Origin: Pseudonocardiales bacterium
GTDB taxonomy: Bacteria > Actinomycetota > Actinomycetes > Mycobacteriales > Jatrophihabitantaceae
Reading direction: 5' to 3'
Assembly (NCBI GenBank): GCA_025966155.1
Contig: JAOPVO010000101.1
Coordinates: 1-35,751 of the forward strand
DNA length: 35,751 nucleotides
The notes under the pieces were generated by a model. That model did not search any database. It saw nothing but the letters and a program-made list of their open reading frames with translations, and had not been told where the DNA came from. Positions 9,245 through 18,619 of this stretch are shown one piece after another. Position 1 is the stretch's first letter, and each line of letters begins with the position of its first letter. Both the position numbers and the translations under genes were made by a program.

Positions 9245-10441
9245 GTGCTCGCCGTACTCGCGCCCGGACAGGGCTCACAGACTCCCGGAATGCTCGCCCC
9301 TTGGCTGGAGCGCCCCGGCGCCCGCGAGACGGTGGAGCGCTGGTCGGCCCTCACCGGGCTCGACCTGATCCGTCTCGGCACGACCGCCGATGCGGAGGAG
9401 ATCAAGGACACCGCGATCACCCAGCCGCTGATCGTCGTGGCCGGCCTGCTCGCCGCGGGCGAGCTCGGCCTGCTCGGGGACTCCGGGCGCGAGTTCTTCG
9501 TCGCCGCCGGCCACAGCATCGGCGAGGTCACTGCGGCGGCGATCGCCGGCGTGCTCAGCCCCGATGACGCCGTTGTCCTGGCCGCCCGCCGTGGCGCGGC
9601 AATGGCCGAGGCCTGCAACGCCGTCCCGACGTCGATGTCCGCGGTCCTGGGCGGCGACGCCGACACCGTGGTCGCCGCCATCGAGGCGCTGGGCCTGACC
9701 GCCGCCAATCGCAACGCCGCGGGCCAGATCGTCGCCGCCGGCGCCATCGACGCGCTGGCCGCCCTCGCGGCCGACCCACCGGCCGGCGCCCGCGTCCGGC
9801 CCCTCGCGGTGGCCGGGGCATTCCACACCTCCTACATGGCGCCCGCGCAGTCGGTGCTGGCCGAGGTCGCCGCCACGATGCCCGTGCAAGACGCGTCGCA
9901 CGCCCTGCTGTCGAACTTCGACGGCCGCGCGATCACCGACGGCGGCGAGTTCGTCGCCCGCCTCGTCGCCCAGGTCACCACCTCGGTGCGATGGGATCTC
10001 TGCCAGCAGACGCTGCGCGACATCGGCGTCGACACCGTCATCGAGCTCGCCCCGGCCGGCACGCTGGTCGGGCTGGCCAAGCGCGAGATGCCCGGCGTCA
10101 CGCTGCTGGCCATCAAGTCCCCGGCCGACATCGAGGCGGCCCGGTCGCTGCTGTCCAAGGCGACGGCATCCGCGCAGGGCGGGCACACCCCCGACCTGCA
10201 GATCATCGTGTCCCCGGCCAAGGGCGTCTTCACCCGCGCCGACGGCATCGACGAGGGCTCGCCCATCATCGGCGGCGCGGTTCTCGGGACCGTGCGCACC
10301 AACGGCCAATCCCACGACCTGCTGGCCCCGTTCTCCGGCGTCCTGGACGAATGGGTGCGCCACGACGGCGACATCGTCGGCGCCGGCTTGCCGCTTGCGC
10401 GCGTCTCGACCGACGCAGTCGCGGCCGAGAGCGCATCCTGA
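9245..10441 (+). CDS. fabD: ACP S-malonyltransferase with C-terminal BCCP/lipoyl-like domain
   Basis: GTG start at 9245 (VLAVLAPGQGSQTPGM); GHSIGE active-site motif; extra C-terminal region IIVSPAKGVFTR...LLAPFSGVLDEWVRHDGDIVGAGLPLARV. Confidence 0.9.
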   Translation: MLAVLAPGQGSQTPGMLAPWLERPGARETVERWSALTGLDLIRLGTTADAEEIKDTAITQPLIVVAGLLAAGELGLLGDSGREFFVAAGHSIGEVTAAAIAGVLSPDDAVVLAARRGAAMAEACNAVPTSMSAVLGGDADTVVAAIEALGLTAANRNAAGQIVAAGAIDALAALAADPPAGARVRPLAVAGAFHTSYMAPAQSVLAEVAATMPVQDASHALLSNFDGRAITDGGEFVARLVAQVTTSVRWDLCQQTLRDIGVDTVIELAPAGTLVGLAKREMPGVTLLAIKSPADIEAARSLLSKATASAQGGHTPDLQIIVSPAKGVFTRADGIDEGSPIIGGAVLGTVRTNGQSHDLLAPFSGVLDEWVRHDGDIVGAGLPLARVSTDAVAAESAS

Positions 10442-10512
10442 CCACGTCATGACCACTGCTCGCATCGCCGAGCATCGTCTGAGCCAGAGCTGCACCGCCA
10501 AGGAGAATTGAT

Positions 10513-11472
10513 ATGCAGATCGCACAGGGCGCCCCCGGCGCTCGGATCCTCGGGATGGGCCACCACCAGCCCGCCAACGTGGTCACCAACGCCGACCTCA
10601 TCGCCCGCGGCGTCGAGACCACCGATGAGTGGATCCAGAGCCGGGTCGGCATCGCCGAGCGACGGATCGCCCTGGCCGACGAGAGTGTCGTCGACATGGC
10701 CGAGGCCGCCGGCAGCAAGGCCATCGCGGCCAGCGGCGTCGACGTCTCGGAGATCGACCTCGTCATCGTCGCGACCTGCACGATGACGACCTCGGTCCCC
10801 AATGCCGCCGCGCAGCTCGCGACCCGCCTGGGCATCTCCTCCCCGGGCGCCTTCGATGTCAACGCCGCCTGCGCGGGCTTCGTCTACGCCACCGCGCAGG
10901 CCAACGCCGCAGTGCTCACCGGCCAGGCCCGCAATGTGCTGGTTGTCGGGTCGGAGAAGCTGTCGACGTACACCGACCCGGACGACCGCAGCACGAACAT
11001 CATCTTCGCCGACGGAGCCGGGGCCGCCGTGATCGGGCGCTCCGACGAGCCGGGCATCGGCCCGGTCGTCTGGGGCAGCGACGGCAGCAGCGCCACGACC
11101 ATCGAGATCCCCGCCGGCGGCCAGTACATCGTCCAGGAGGGCCAGGCGGTTTTCCGCTGGGCCACCGGGCAGCTCGCTCCGGTGGCGATCGAGGCCTGCG
11201 CCCGCGCGGGCCTCGACCCGTCGGAGATCGCCGCCTTCATCCCGCACCAGGCCAACCTGCGGATCATCGAGAACATCGCCAAGAAGGTCGGCGCGGTCAA
11301 TGCCGTCATCGCCCGCGACATCGTCAACGCCGGCAACACGTCGGCCGCGTCGATCCCCCTGGCGATGTCCCGGATGGTCGAGCGCGGCGAGATCCCCTCG
11401 GGGGCACCGGTGCTGATCATCGGCTTCGGCGCCGGGCTCACATTCGCAAGCCAGGTTGTGCTCGCGCCCTGA
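10513..11472 (+). CDS. fabH: 3-oxoacyl-ACP synthase III
   Basis: 319 aa; KASIII features VNAACAGFVYA, FIPHQANLRIIENI, NAGNTSAASIPLA. Confidence 0.95.
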   Translation: MQIAQGAPGARILGMGHHQPANVVTNADLIARGVETTDEWIQSRVGIAERRIALADESVVDMAEAAGSKAIAASGVDVSEIDLVIVATCTMTTSVPNAAAQLATRLGISSPGAFDVNAACAGFVYATAQANAAVLTGQARNVLVVGSEKLSTYTDPDDRSTNIIFADGAGAAVIGRSDEPGIGPVVWGSDGSSATTIEIPAGGQYIVQEGQAVFRWATGQLAPVAIEACARAGLDPSEIAAFIPHQANLRIIENIAKKVGAVNAVIARDIVNAGNTSAASIPLAMSRMVERGEIPSGAPVLIIGFGAGLTFASQVVLAP

Positions 11473-11501
11473 CGCAGTGCGTCCGCTGAATCCGCCACAC
11501 T

Positions 11502-11531
11502 GCACGAGCTAGACCAGCACGAGCTACACCA
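11502..11531. repeat. Two tandem 15-bp repeats upstream of acpP
   Basis: GCACGAGCTAGACCA followed directly by GCACGAGCTACACCA (14/15 identity), then a partial third GCACCTGCAC. Confidence 0.75.
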
Positions 11532-11551
11532 GCACCTGCACAACCCAGACT

Positions 11552-11574
11552 GAGCCGGCCGCCGTGGCCGGCTC
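11552..11574 (+). promoter_or_regulatory. Stem-loop upstream of acpP
   Basis: GAGCCGGCC-GCCGT-GGCCGGCTC, perfect 9-bp stem in the fabH-acpP intergenic region. Confidence 0.7.
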
Positions 11575-11598
11575 GCACCAACAGAGAGGAAGTCGCGC

Positions 11599-11838
11599 GT
11601 GACTGCCGACGAGATCCGCACCGGCCTGGCCGAGATCCTGGCCGAGGTCGCCGACGTCCCGGCCGACGACGTGAGCGACGAGAAGTCCTTCACCGACGAT
11701 CTGGATGTCGATTCCCTGTCCATGGTCGAGGTCGCCATGGCCGCCGAGGAGAAGTTCGGCGTCAAGATCCCCGACGACGAGCTGCCCAACCTCAAGACCG
11801 TCGGCGACGTCGTCGCCTACATCAGCGCGCACGCCTGA
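11599..11838 (+). CDS. acpP: Acyl carrier protein
   Basis: 79 aa; phosphopantetheine site DLDVDSLSMVEV; acidic helical ACP. Confidence 0.95.
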   Translation: MTADEIRTGLAEILAEVADVPADDVSDEKSFTDDLDVDSLSMVEVAMAAEEKFGVKIPDDELPNLKTVGDVVAYISAHA

Positions 11839-11894
11839 TCGATCCGATCGGCGCCCTCGCGGCGCTGACCTGATCGACACCGCTCGAGGCTTCG

Positions 11895-11924
11895 GGCGCG
11901 CCGTCCCCCACGGGCCGGCGCGCC
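11895..11924 (+). promoter_or_regulatory. Stem-loop between acpP and fabF
   Basis: GGCGCGCC (11895-11902) pairs with GGCGCGCC (11917-11924). Confidence 0.5.
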
Positions 11925-11964
11925 GGGAGTGCCGCACAAAACTTCTGTGGAGGAACGCGAACTC

Positions 11965-13194
11965 ATGACCGACGATGTGGTAGTCACCGGACTCGGCGCC
12001 ACGACCCCGCTTGGCGGCGACGTCGCGAGCACGTGGGAGGCCCTCCTCGAGGGACGCAGCGGCATCAGCGCGCTGACCGACGAATGGGCCAGCGAGATCG
12101 CGGTCCGCATTGCCGGGCGCATGAAGGTCGACCCCGCCGAGCTCCTGCCCCGCGCCCAGGCGCGCCGCATGGACCGCTCGCAGCACGCGGCCCTCGTCGC
12201 CGCCCACCAGGCGTGGGCCGACGCCGGTTTCGTCGGCAAGGCGGCCGACAACGGGCTTGACCCGACCCGCGTGGCCGTGGTCATCGGCACCGGCATCGGC
12301 GGCGTGGTCAGCCTGATGGACCAGCACGACCTGATGAAGGCCAAGGGCGCCAGCAAGGTCTCGCCCATGCTCATCCCAATGGACATGCCCAACGGCCCCG
12401 CGGCCTACGTCAGCATGGAACTCGGCGCGCAGGGCGGCGCCCACACCCCGGTCAGCGCCTGCGCGTCCGGCGCCGAGGCCATCGCCTACGGCCTGGACCT
12501 CATCAACCTCGACCGCGCCGATGTCGTCATCGTGGGCGGCACCGAGGCCTGCATCCACTCCCTCACCATCACCGGCTTCGCCCAGATGCGCGCCATGAGC
12601 ACCCGCAACGACGAGCCCGAGCGCGCGTCGCGCCCGTTCGACAAGGGCCGCGACGGTTTCGTGCTCGGCGAGGGCTCAGGCGTCCTGATCATCGAGCGCC
12701 GCTCAAGCGCGGAGGCCCGCGGCCGCAGGCCGTACGCCGTGCTCGGCGGCGCCGCGATCACCTCCGACGCCAACCACATCACCGCGCCCGACCAGGCCGG
12801 CCAGATCCGCGCGATGCGCACCGCGATCTCCCGCGCCGGGCTCGCCCCGACCGACATCGTGCATGTGAACGCCCACGCCACCTCGACACCCACCGGCGAC
12901 ATCGGCGAGACGCTGGCGATCATCGAGGCCGTCGGCCCGCACCCGGTCGTCACCGGCACCAAGTCGATGACCGGGCACCTGCTCGGCGCGGCCGGCGCCA
13001 TCGAGTCGATCTTCAGCGTGCTGGCGATCCACCACGACATCGTCCCGCCGACGATCAACCTGGAGGACCCCGACGACGACCTCCGCGTCGATGTTCCCAG
13101 CCACGGCGCCCGGCACATGTCCGTGCCCGCGGTGCTGAACAACTCCTTCGGCTTCGGCGGCCACAACGCCGCGCTCGTCTTCACCAAGCCCTAA
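11965..13194 (+). CDS. fabF: 3-oxoacyl-ACP synthase II
   Basis: ATG at 11965 (MTDDVVVTGLGATTPLG) with upstream GTGGAGGAA; KAS motifs VSACASGAEAI, NAHATSTPTGD, GHLLGAAGAIE, NNSFGFGGHN. Confidence 0.95.
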   Translation: MTDDVVVTGLGATTPLGGDVASTWEALLEGRSGISALTDEWASEIAVRIAGRMKVDPAELLPRAQARRMDRSQHAALVAAHQAWADAGFVGKAADNGLDPTRVAVVIGTGIGGVVSLMDQHDLMKAKGASKVSPMLIPMDMPNGPAAYVSMELGAQGGAHTPVSACASGAEAIAYGLDLINLDRADVVIVGGTEACIHSLTITGFAQMRAMSTRNDEPERASRPFDKGRDGFVLGEGSGVLIIERRSSAEARGRRPYAVLGGAAITSDANHITAPDQAGQIRAMRTAISRAGLAPTDIVHVNAHATSTPTGDIGETLAIIEAVGPHPVVTGTKSMTGHLLGAAGAIESIFSVLAIHHDIVPPTINLEDPDDDLRVDVPSHGARHMSVPAVLNNSFGFGGHNAALVFTKP

Positions 13195-13304
13195 GCCATC
13201 GGGCCGGCAGACGGCCACCCGCTCATCACCCCGGGCAACGCTCATCACCACGGCAAACGTATTTCCAGCGGCACCGGACTCGCTCCGCGGATCGGAAGGA
13301 CACC

Positions 13305-14768
13305 ATGACCTCGCTCGCAGAGAATTCCGCCATCACGCCGGTGACCACCACCACCAGCACCACCCGCACATCGGAGGCCGCACCTGTGCTCGACCCGCGC
13401 GACGTCGAGGCCCGCCTAGGCCTGCTCCTGGACACCGGCAGCCTGACCCCGCTGGTCGAGCGCGATGACAGCGGCGTCTGGGCGGTGCGCGGCACCATCG
13501 AGGGCGCGCCGGTTGTGGCGTTCTGCACCGACGCCCTCAAGATGGGCGGCGCGATGGGCAATGACGGCTGCCGGCACATCGTCGTGGCGATCGAGGCGGC
13601 CATGACCGACGGCATCCCGGTTGTCGGCCTCTGGCACTCCGGCGGGGCACGGCTGGCCGAGGGCGTTCTCGCCCTCGACGCGGTCGGGCTGGTTTTCGCG
13701 GCGATGGTCCGGGCGTCGGGCAAGATCCCGCAGATCTCGGTGGTGCTCGGCCCGGCCGCCGGCGGTGCGGCCTATGGCCCGGCACTGACCGACATCGTGA
13801 TCATGAGCGAGAACGGGCGGGTCTTCGTGACCGGCCCCGACGTCGTCCGCTCGGTCACCGGCGAGAACGTGGACATGCAGTCCCTAGGCGGCAGCGACAC
13901 TCACGGGCGCCGCAGCGGCGTCGTGCACGTCACGACCGAGACCGATGAGGACGCGATCCAGCAGGCGCGCGACCTCACCGCGCTGCTCGCCCTGCAGGGC
14001 GGCTTCGCCGATGTCGCCGACGAGGCCGAGATCGACCTCCGCGCGCTCATGCCGGACAACCCCAAGCGGGCGTATCCCGTGGCCCCGATCGTCGGGTCGC
14101 TGCTGGACACCGGGTCGCTGCGCGAGCTCCAGGCCCGCTGGGCCCCCAATGTGCTCACCGGCCTCGGGCGCCTCGCCGGGCGCACAGTCGGGGTCGTCGC
14201 CAACAACCCGCTCCGCCTGGGCGGATGCCTGGACTCCCCGAGCGCGGAGAAGGCATCGCGCTTCGTGCGCATGTGCGACGCGTTCGGCGTCCCGCTCGTT
14301 GTCCTCGTCGATGTGCCCGGCTACCTGCCCGGCGTCGGCCAGGAATGGGACGGCGTCGTGCGCCGCGGGGCCAAGCTGCTGCACGCCTTCGCCGAGGCCG
14401 TCGTCCCCCGCGTCACGCTGGTCACCCGGAAGGCCTACGGCGGCGCGTACATCGCAATGAACGCCAAGTCCCTCGGTGCCACCGCCGTGTACGCCTGGCC
14501 GGACGCCGAGGTCGCCGTCATGGGCGCGTCGGCTGCGGTCGGCATCCTGCACCGCCGCAAGCTGGCCGCGGCCGAGCCCGGCGAGCGCGAGGCCCTGCAC
14601 GCGCAATTGGCCGCCGAGCACGAGAAGATCGCCGGCGGAGTCGCCCGCGCGATCGAGCTGGGTGTTGTCGACGAGCTGATCGAGCCGACCCAGACCCGTC
14701 GCCGGATTGTCGGGGCCCTGGCCGCCGCGGCCCCGGCTCGCGGGCAGCACGGCAACATCCCGCTCTAG
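13305..14768 (+). CDS. Acyl-CoA carboxylase carboxyltransferase subunit (AccD6-like position)
   Basis: 487 aa; carboxyltransferase motifs (LWHSGGARLAEGV, GPAAGGAAYGPALTDIVIM, LVDVPGYLPGVGQE, RKAYGGAYIAMNAKSLGA); last gene of the FAS-II cluster as in mycobacteria. Confidence 0.92.
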   Translation: MTSLAENSAITPVTTTTSTTRTSEAAPVLDPRDVEARLGLLLDTGSLTPLVERDDSGVWAVRGTIEGAPVVAFCTDALKMGGAMGNDGCRHIVVAIEAAMTDGIPVVGLWHSGGARLAEGVLALDAVGLVFAAMVRASGKIPQISVVLGPAAGGAAYGPALTDIVIMSENGRVFVTGPDVVRSVTGENVDMQSLGGSDTHGRRSGVVHVTTETDEDAIQQARDLTALLALQGGFADVADEAEIDLRALMPDNPKRAYPVAPIVGSLLDTGSLRELQARWAPNVLTGLGRLAGRTVGVVANNPLRLGGCLDSPSAEKASRFVRMCDAFGVPLVVLVDVPGYLPGVGQEWDGVVRRGAKLLHAFAEAVVPRVTLVTRKAYGGAYIAMNAKSLGATAVYAWPDAEVAVMGASAAVGILHRRKLAAAEPGEREALHAQLAAEHEKIAGGVARAIELGVVDELIEPTQTRRRIVGALAAAAPARGQHGNIPL

Positions 14769-14782
14769 ATCAGCCCGATGTC

Positions 14783-14836
14783 CCGATGATCTCGGGGTTG
14801 TGGTCGTCATAGCGGCCACAACCCCGAGATCATCGG
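14783..14836. repeat. Perfect 21-bp-arm palindrome, related to the 1004-1053 palindrome; candidate bidirectional terminator
   Basis: CCGATGATCTCGGGGTTGTGG (14783-14803) / CCACAACCCCGAGATCATCGG (14816-14836), 12-nt spacer; lies between convergent accD-like and DUF3145 genes. Confidence 0.92.
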
Positions 14837-14854
14837 CGTTTCAGGGGTCCGACG

Positions 14855-14886
14855 ACGCGCTTCTCAGACCACGCGCTTCTCAGACC
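14855..14886. repeat. Tandem 16-bp duplication at the 3' end of the DUF3145 gene
   Basis: ACGCGCTTCTCAGACC at 14855-14870 and again at 14871-14886. Confidence 0.9.
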
Positions 14887-15392
14887 ACGTGGTGCAGGAG
14901 CGTGACGGGCGCGCCGTCGCCGCCCTCGCGGTAGGGCTCCAGCTCGGCGTCCCAGTCCGACCCGAGCAGCTCGTGCAGGCCGTGCCGGAAGTCGTCGGCG
15001 GTGCGGGCCCGGGCCAGCAGGCCGCGCACCCGCTCCTCCCCCACGACGACATCGCCGTTGGCCGAGATCAGGCTGCGGTGGAACCCGCGGCCGGGCACGA
15101 AGGCCAGCCGCTCGCCATCTCCGCGGGCGCTGGCCTCCTCGGTCAGCTCGAAGCGCAGCATCGGCCAGGCCCGGAGCCCGGCGGCCAACCGCGCTGCGGT
15201 GCCGACGGGGCCGACCCAGGTGGCCTCGGTGCGCAGCTGGCCCGGCGCGGCCGGCTGAGGGGTCCACGCCAGCGTGACGGGCCGGGCCATCACCTCGGCC
15301 AGCGCCCACTCGACGTGGGCCGCCAGTGCGGGTGGGCAGGCGTGCACGAAGACAACTCCGCGCGTGGTCGTCGCTGTAAGAGCGCTCGACAT
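14880..15392 (-). CDS. DUF3145 family protein
   Basis: Start MSSALTATTTRGVVFVHACPPALAAHVEWAL at 15392; matches the actinobacterial DUF3145 pattern; adjacent to the FAS-II cluster. Confidence 0.85.
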   Translation of the reverse strand: MSSALTATTTRGVVFVHACPPALAAHVEWALAEVMARPVTLAWTPQPAAPGQLRTEATWVGPVGTAARLAAGLRAWPMLRFELTEEASARGDGERLAFVPGRGFHRSLISANGDVVVGEERVRGLLARARTADDFRHGLHELLGSDWDAELEPYREGGDGAPVTLLHHVV

Positions 15393-15596
15393 GGGCCACC
15401 TCCACTGATGTTCACGGACAACGCCTTCCCCGACGTTCCGCGCAGCAGTGCTCGGTGGTGAGTAATGCAGTGAAGAGTGTGATTGGTGGTGTTGCAGTAC
15501 CCCGCTGATGCAGAGTGACGCCATTGTGGCTGATTGGACGGTTCAGCGGCAACTGTCCATTCCTGTGAGTGCTGCACGGGGGACGTGAATGACAAC

Positions 15597-15633
15597 GGGC
15601 GGGGGCGGCCGCGTGATGCGACCGCCCCCGCCC
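15597..15633 (-). terminator. Stem-loop downstream of aceA
   Basis: GGGCGGGGGCGG (15597-15608) pairs with CCGCCCCCGCCC (15622-15633); inner CGC/GCG pairs; 30 bp beyond the aceA stop. Confidence 0.75.
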
Positions 15634-15663
15634 GATGGCGGAGCTAGCTAAAAGATCTGCGAT

Positions 15664-16968
15664 TTAGTGGAACTGCTGCTCCTCGGTGGAGCCCTTCAGC
15701 GCCAGCGTGGCGGCGTTGGGGTCCAGCGCGGTGGCGACGGCGTCGAAGTAGCCCGCGCCGACCTCGGCCTGGTGCTTGACCGCGGTGTAGCCGACGGACT
15801 CGGCGGCGAACTCCGCCTCCTGGAGCTTGACGTAGGAGGTCATGGCGTCCTGGGCGTAGCCCCGGGCCAGCTCGAACATCGAGAAGTTCAGCGAGTGGAA
15901 GCCAGCCAGGGTGATGAACTGGAACTTGTAGCCCATGGCGGCGAGCTCGGCCTGGAACTTGGCGATCTCCTCGTCGTTCAGGGCGCCCTTCCAGTTGAAC
16001 GACGGCGAGCAGTTGTACATCATCATCTTGCCGGGGAACTCTGCGTGCAGGGCGTCGGCGAACTGCTTGGCCTCGGCCATGTCGGGCGTGCCGGTCTCGA
16101 CCCAGATCATGTCGCAGTACGGCGCGTAGGCCAGTCCGCGGGCGATGACGGCGTCGATGCCGTTGTTGACGTTGTAGAAGCCCTCTTCGGTGCGGTCGCC
16201 GATAACAAACGGCTTGTCGCGGTCGTCGACGTCGCTGGTGAGCAGCGTCGCGCCGAGGGAGTCGGTGCGCGCGACGATGATCGACGACACGCCCTCGATG
16301 TCAGCAGCCAGGCGGGCGGCGTTCAGGGTGCGCACGTGCTGGCGGGTCGGGATGAGCACCTTGCCGCCCATGTGCCCGCACTTCTTCTCCGAGGACAGCT
16401 GGTCCTCGAAGTGAACGCCCGCGGCGCCGGAGCTGATCATGCCCTTCATCAGCTCGAAGACGTTGAGCGCGCCGCCGAAGCCGGCCTCGGCGTCGGCCAT
16501 GATCGGGGCGAACCAGTTCTTGTCGCTCGTGGGGTTCTCGGCCCAGTCGATCTCGTCCTGGCGGATGAGGGCGTTGTTGATGCGGCGCACCATGGCCGGC
16601 ACCGAGTTGGCCGGGTACAGGCTCTGGTCCGGGTAGGTCTCGCCGCCGAGGTTGCCATCGGCCGCCACCTGCCAGCCGGAGAGGTAGATCGCGTCGAGGC
16701 CGGCCTTGACCATCTGCACGGCCTGGTTGCCGGTGATGGCACCGAGGGCGCGCACGTACTCGCGGGTGTGCAGCATGTCCCAGAGCCGCTCGGCGCCGAG
16801 GCGGGCCAGCGTGTGCTCCTCGCGGACGCGGCCGCGCAGGCGGACGACGTCGGCAGCGGTGTAAGTGCGCTCCACGCCGGCCCAGCGGGGGTTGGTGGCC
16901 CACTCGTGCTCGAGTGCGGCAACGGCGGGGTCGGCGTCGACCTTCGTGTCCGGCAGGGTCGCTGTCAT
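15664..16968 (-). CDS. aceA: Isocitrate lyase
   Basis: Start [16 protein letters not shown] at 16968; ICL motifs [33 protein letters not shown]. Confidence 0.97.
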   Translation of the reverse strand: MTATLPDTKVDADPAVAALEHEWATNPRWAGVERTYTAADVVRLRGRVREEHTLARLGAERLWDMLHTREYVRALGAITGNQAVQMVKAGLDAIYLSGWQVAADGNLGGETYPDQSLYPANSVPAMVRRINNALIRQDEIDWAENPTSDKNWFAPIMADAEAGFGGALNVFELMKGMISSGAAGVHFEDQLSSEKKCGHMGGKVLIPTRQHVRTLNAARLAADIEGVSSIIVARTDSLGATLLTSDVDDRDKPFVIGDRTEEGFYNVNNGIDAVIARGLAYAPYCDMIWVETGTPDMAEAKQFADALHAEFPGKMMMYNCSPSFNWKGALNDEEIAKFQAELAAMGYKFQFITLAGFHSLNFSMFELARGYAQDAMTSYVKLQEAEFAAESVGYTAVKHQAEVGAGYFDAVATALDPNAATLALKGSTEEQQFH

Positions 16969-17103
16969 TCGTCCTCCAGGGGGTGTGCCCAGCCGGTACG
17001 GCCGAGCTCGTCGATGAGCTGGTTCTACTGTGGCCGGAAATAACGTGAACATCGAGGGCCTCGGCGCGAGAAGTTCGACAGATCTTTCGCTATCGTCAAG
17101 GAC

Positions 17104-18573
17104 GTGACTGCCACCGCCGAGAGCTCGGTCGATCTCGTGACCCTAGGGCGTCGACTGCGCCACCGCCGCCGCGAGCGCGGCATGACCCTCGATGCATTGG
17201 CCGGGATCGTCGGCTGTGCGCCCTCGCATCTGTCGCTGGTCGAGAACGGCCGCCGCGAGCCGCGCTTGACGCTGCTCAATGGGCTGGCCGAGGCCCTCGG
17301 CGTGCCGGTGGCGACGCTGCTGGCCCAGGACGCGCCGTCGCCCCGGGCCGCTCTGGAGATCGCGTTCGAGCACGCACAACGCAGCCCGCTCTACCAATCA
17401 CTGAACCTGCCGTCGGTGCGCACCAGCCGACGGCTGCCCACCGAGGCGCTCGAGGCGCTGGTCGGGCTGCACGGCGAGCTCGTCCGGCGGCTGAACGAGC
17501 AGGCCGCCACCCCGGAGGAGGCCCGGCGGGCCAACGCCGACCTGCGCCGCCAGATGCGGGCCCAGGACAACTACTACGAGAACATCGAAGACACCGCCCG
17601 CGACCTGCTGACGGCGATCGGCCACGACGGCGGCCCGCTGCCCCAGCGCGGGATCTTCGCCCTCGCGACGCATCTGGGCTTCACGGTCCACAGCGTGTCG
17701 GACCTGCCGCACTCGACGCGGTCGGTCACCGATATGCGCAATCATCGGATCTACGCGCCCCGCCCACGCGATCCCGGGGATCGCGATGTCCGCCGGATCC
17801 TGCTGCAGACCCTGGGCCACGTCGTGCTCGGCCACGTGCCGCCGCGCAACTACGCCGACTTCCTGCGCCAGCGGATCGAGGCCAACTACTTCGCCGCCGC
17901 GCTGCTCGTCCCCGAGCGCGATGCCGTCGACCTCCTTCAGCGGGCCAAGGAGCGCAAGGAGCTGTCGATCGACGACCTCCAGGATGCGTTCGCCGTGTCC
18001 TACGAGACCGCGGCGCACCGCTTCACCAACCTGGCCACCCGGCACCTGGGCCTGCCCGTCCACTTCGTGCGCACGCACGAGAGCGGCACGATCTACAAGG
18101 CCTACGAGAACGACGGTCTGATCTTCCCGTCGGACGTGACCGGGGCCATCGAGGGGCAGACGGCCTGCCGGCACTGGGCCGGTCGCACGGTCTTCGCAGC
18201 CGGGGCGCATGACGGCGCCTTCGCGCAGTACACCGATACGCCGGTGGGCACCTTCTGGTGCACGGCGCGCACCGAGAGCACCTCGACGGGCCAGTACTCG
18301 GTCACCGTCGGCGTGCCGTACGCCCACGTCAAGTGGTTCCGCGACCGGGACACGACCAAGCGGTCCACCTCGACGTGCCCGGACGAGCGGTGCTGCACCC
18401 GCCCGCCCGCGGCGCTGTCGGCCCGCTGGCAGAGCCACTCCTGGCCCAGCGCCAGAGCCCAGTCGCACTTGCTCGCCGCGCTGCCGCCCGGCACTTTCCC
18501 GGGCGTGGACGACACCGAGGTCTATCGATTCCTGGACTTGCACGCGCCCGACCCGACGCCGGCCGAGAACTGA
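17104..18573 (+). CDS. HTH (XRE)/ImmA-IrrE-like short-chain fatty acyl regulator, RamB-like
   Basis: 489 aa; N-terminal XRE HTH ([41 protein letters not shown]); central ImmA/IrrE-like region; ScfR-type C-terminus; divergent from aceA. Confidence 0.88.
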   Translation: MTATAESSVDLVTLGRRLRHRRRERGMTLDALAGIVGCAPSHLSLVENGRREPRLTLLNGLAEALGVPVATLLAQDAPSPRAALEIAFEHAQRSPLYQSLNLPSVRTSRRLPTEALEALVGLHGELVRRLNEQAATPEEARRANADLRRQMRAQDNYYENIEDTARDLLTAIGHDGGPLPQRGIFALATHLGFTVHSVSDLPHSTRSVTDMRNHRIYAPRPRDPGDRDVRRILLQTLGHVVLGHVPPRNYADFLRQRIEANYFAAALLVPERDAVDLLQRAKERKELSIDDLQDAFAVSYETAAHRFTNLATRHLGLPVHFVRTHESGTIYKAYENDGLIFPSDVTGAIEGQTACRHWAGRTVFAAGAHDGAFAQYTDTPVGTFWCTARTESTSTGQYSVTVGVPYAHVKWFRDRDTTKRSTSTCPDERCCTRPPAALSARWQSHSWPSARAQSHLLAALPPGTFPGVDDTEVYRFLDLHAPDPTPAEN

Positions 18574-18619
18574 ACCGGGGCGCACGCGCACAGCGTGGGC
18601 TCAGTCACAAATCACCCGG

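Noticed and set aside
7906-9828. 640-aa minus-strand ORF
   Set aside because: Antisense to the PucR-like gene and fabD; Ala/Gly/Arg-biased shadow frame.
9275-10525. 416-aa minus-strand ORF
   Set aside because: Antisense to fabD; no domain signature.
15667-17043. 458-aa plus-strand ORF
   Set aside because: Exact antisense shadow of aceA.
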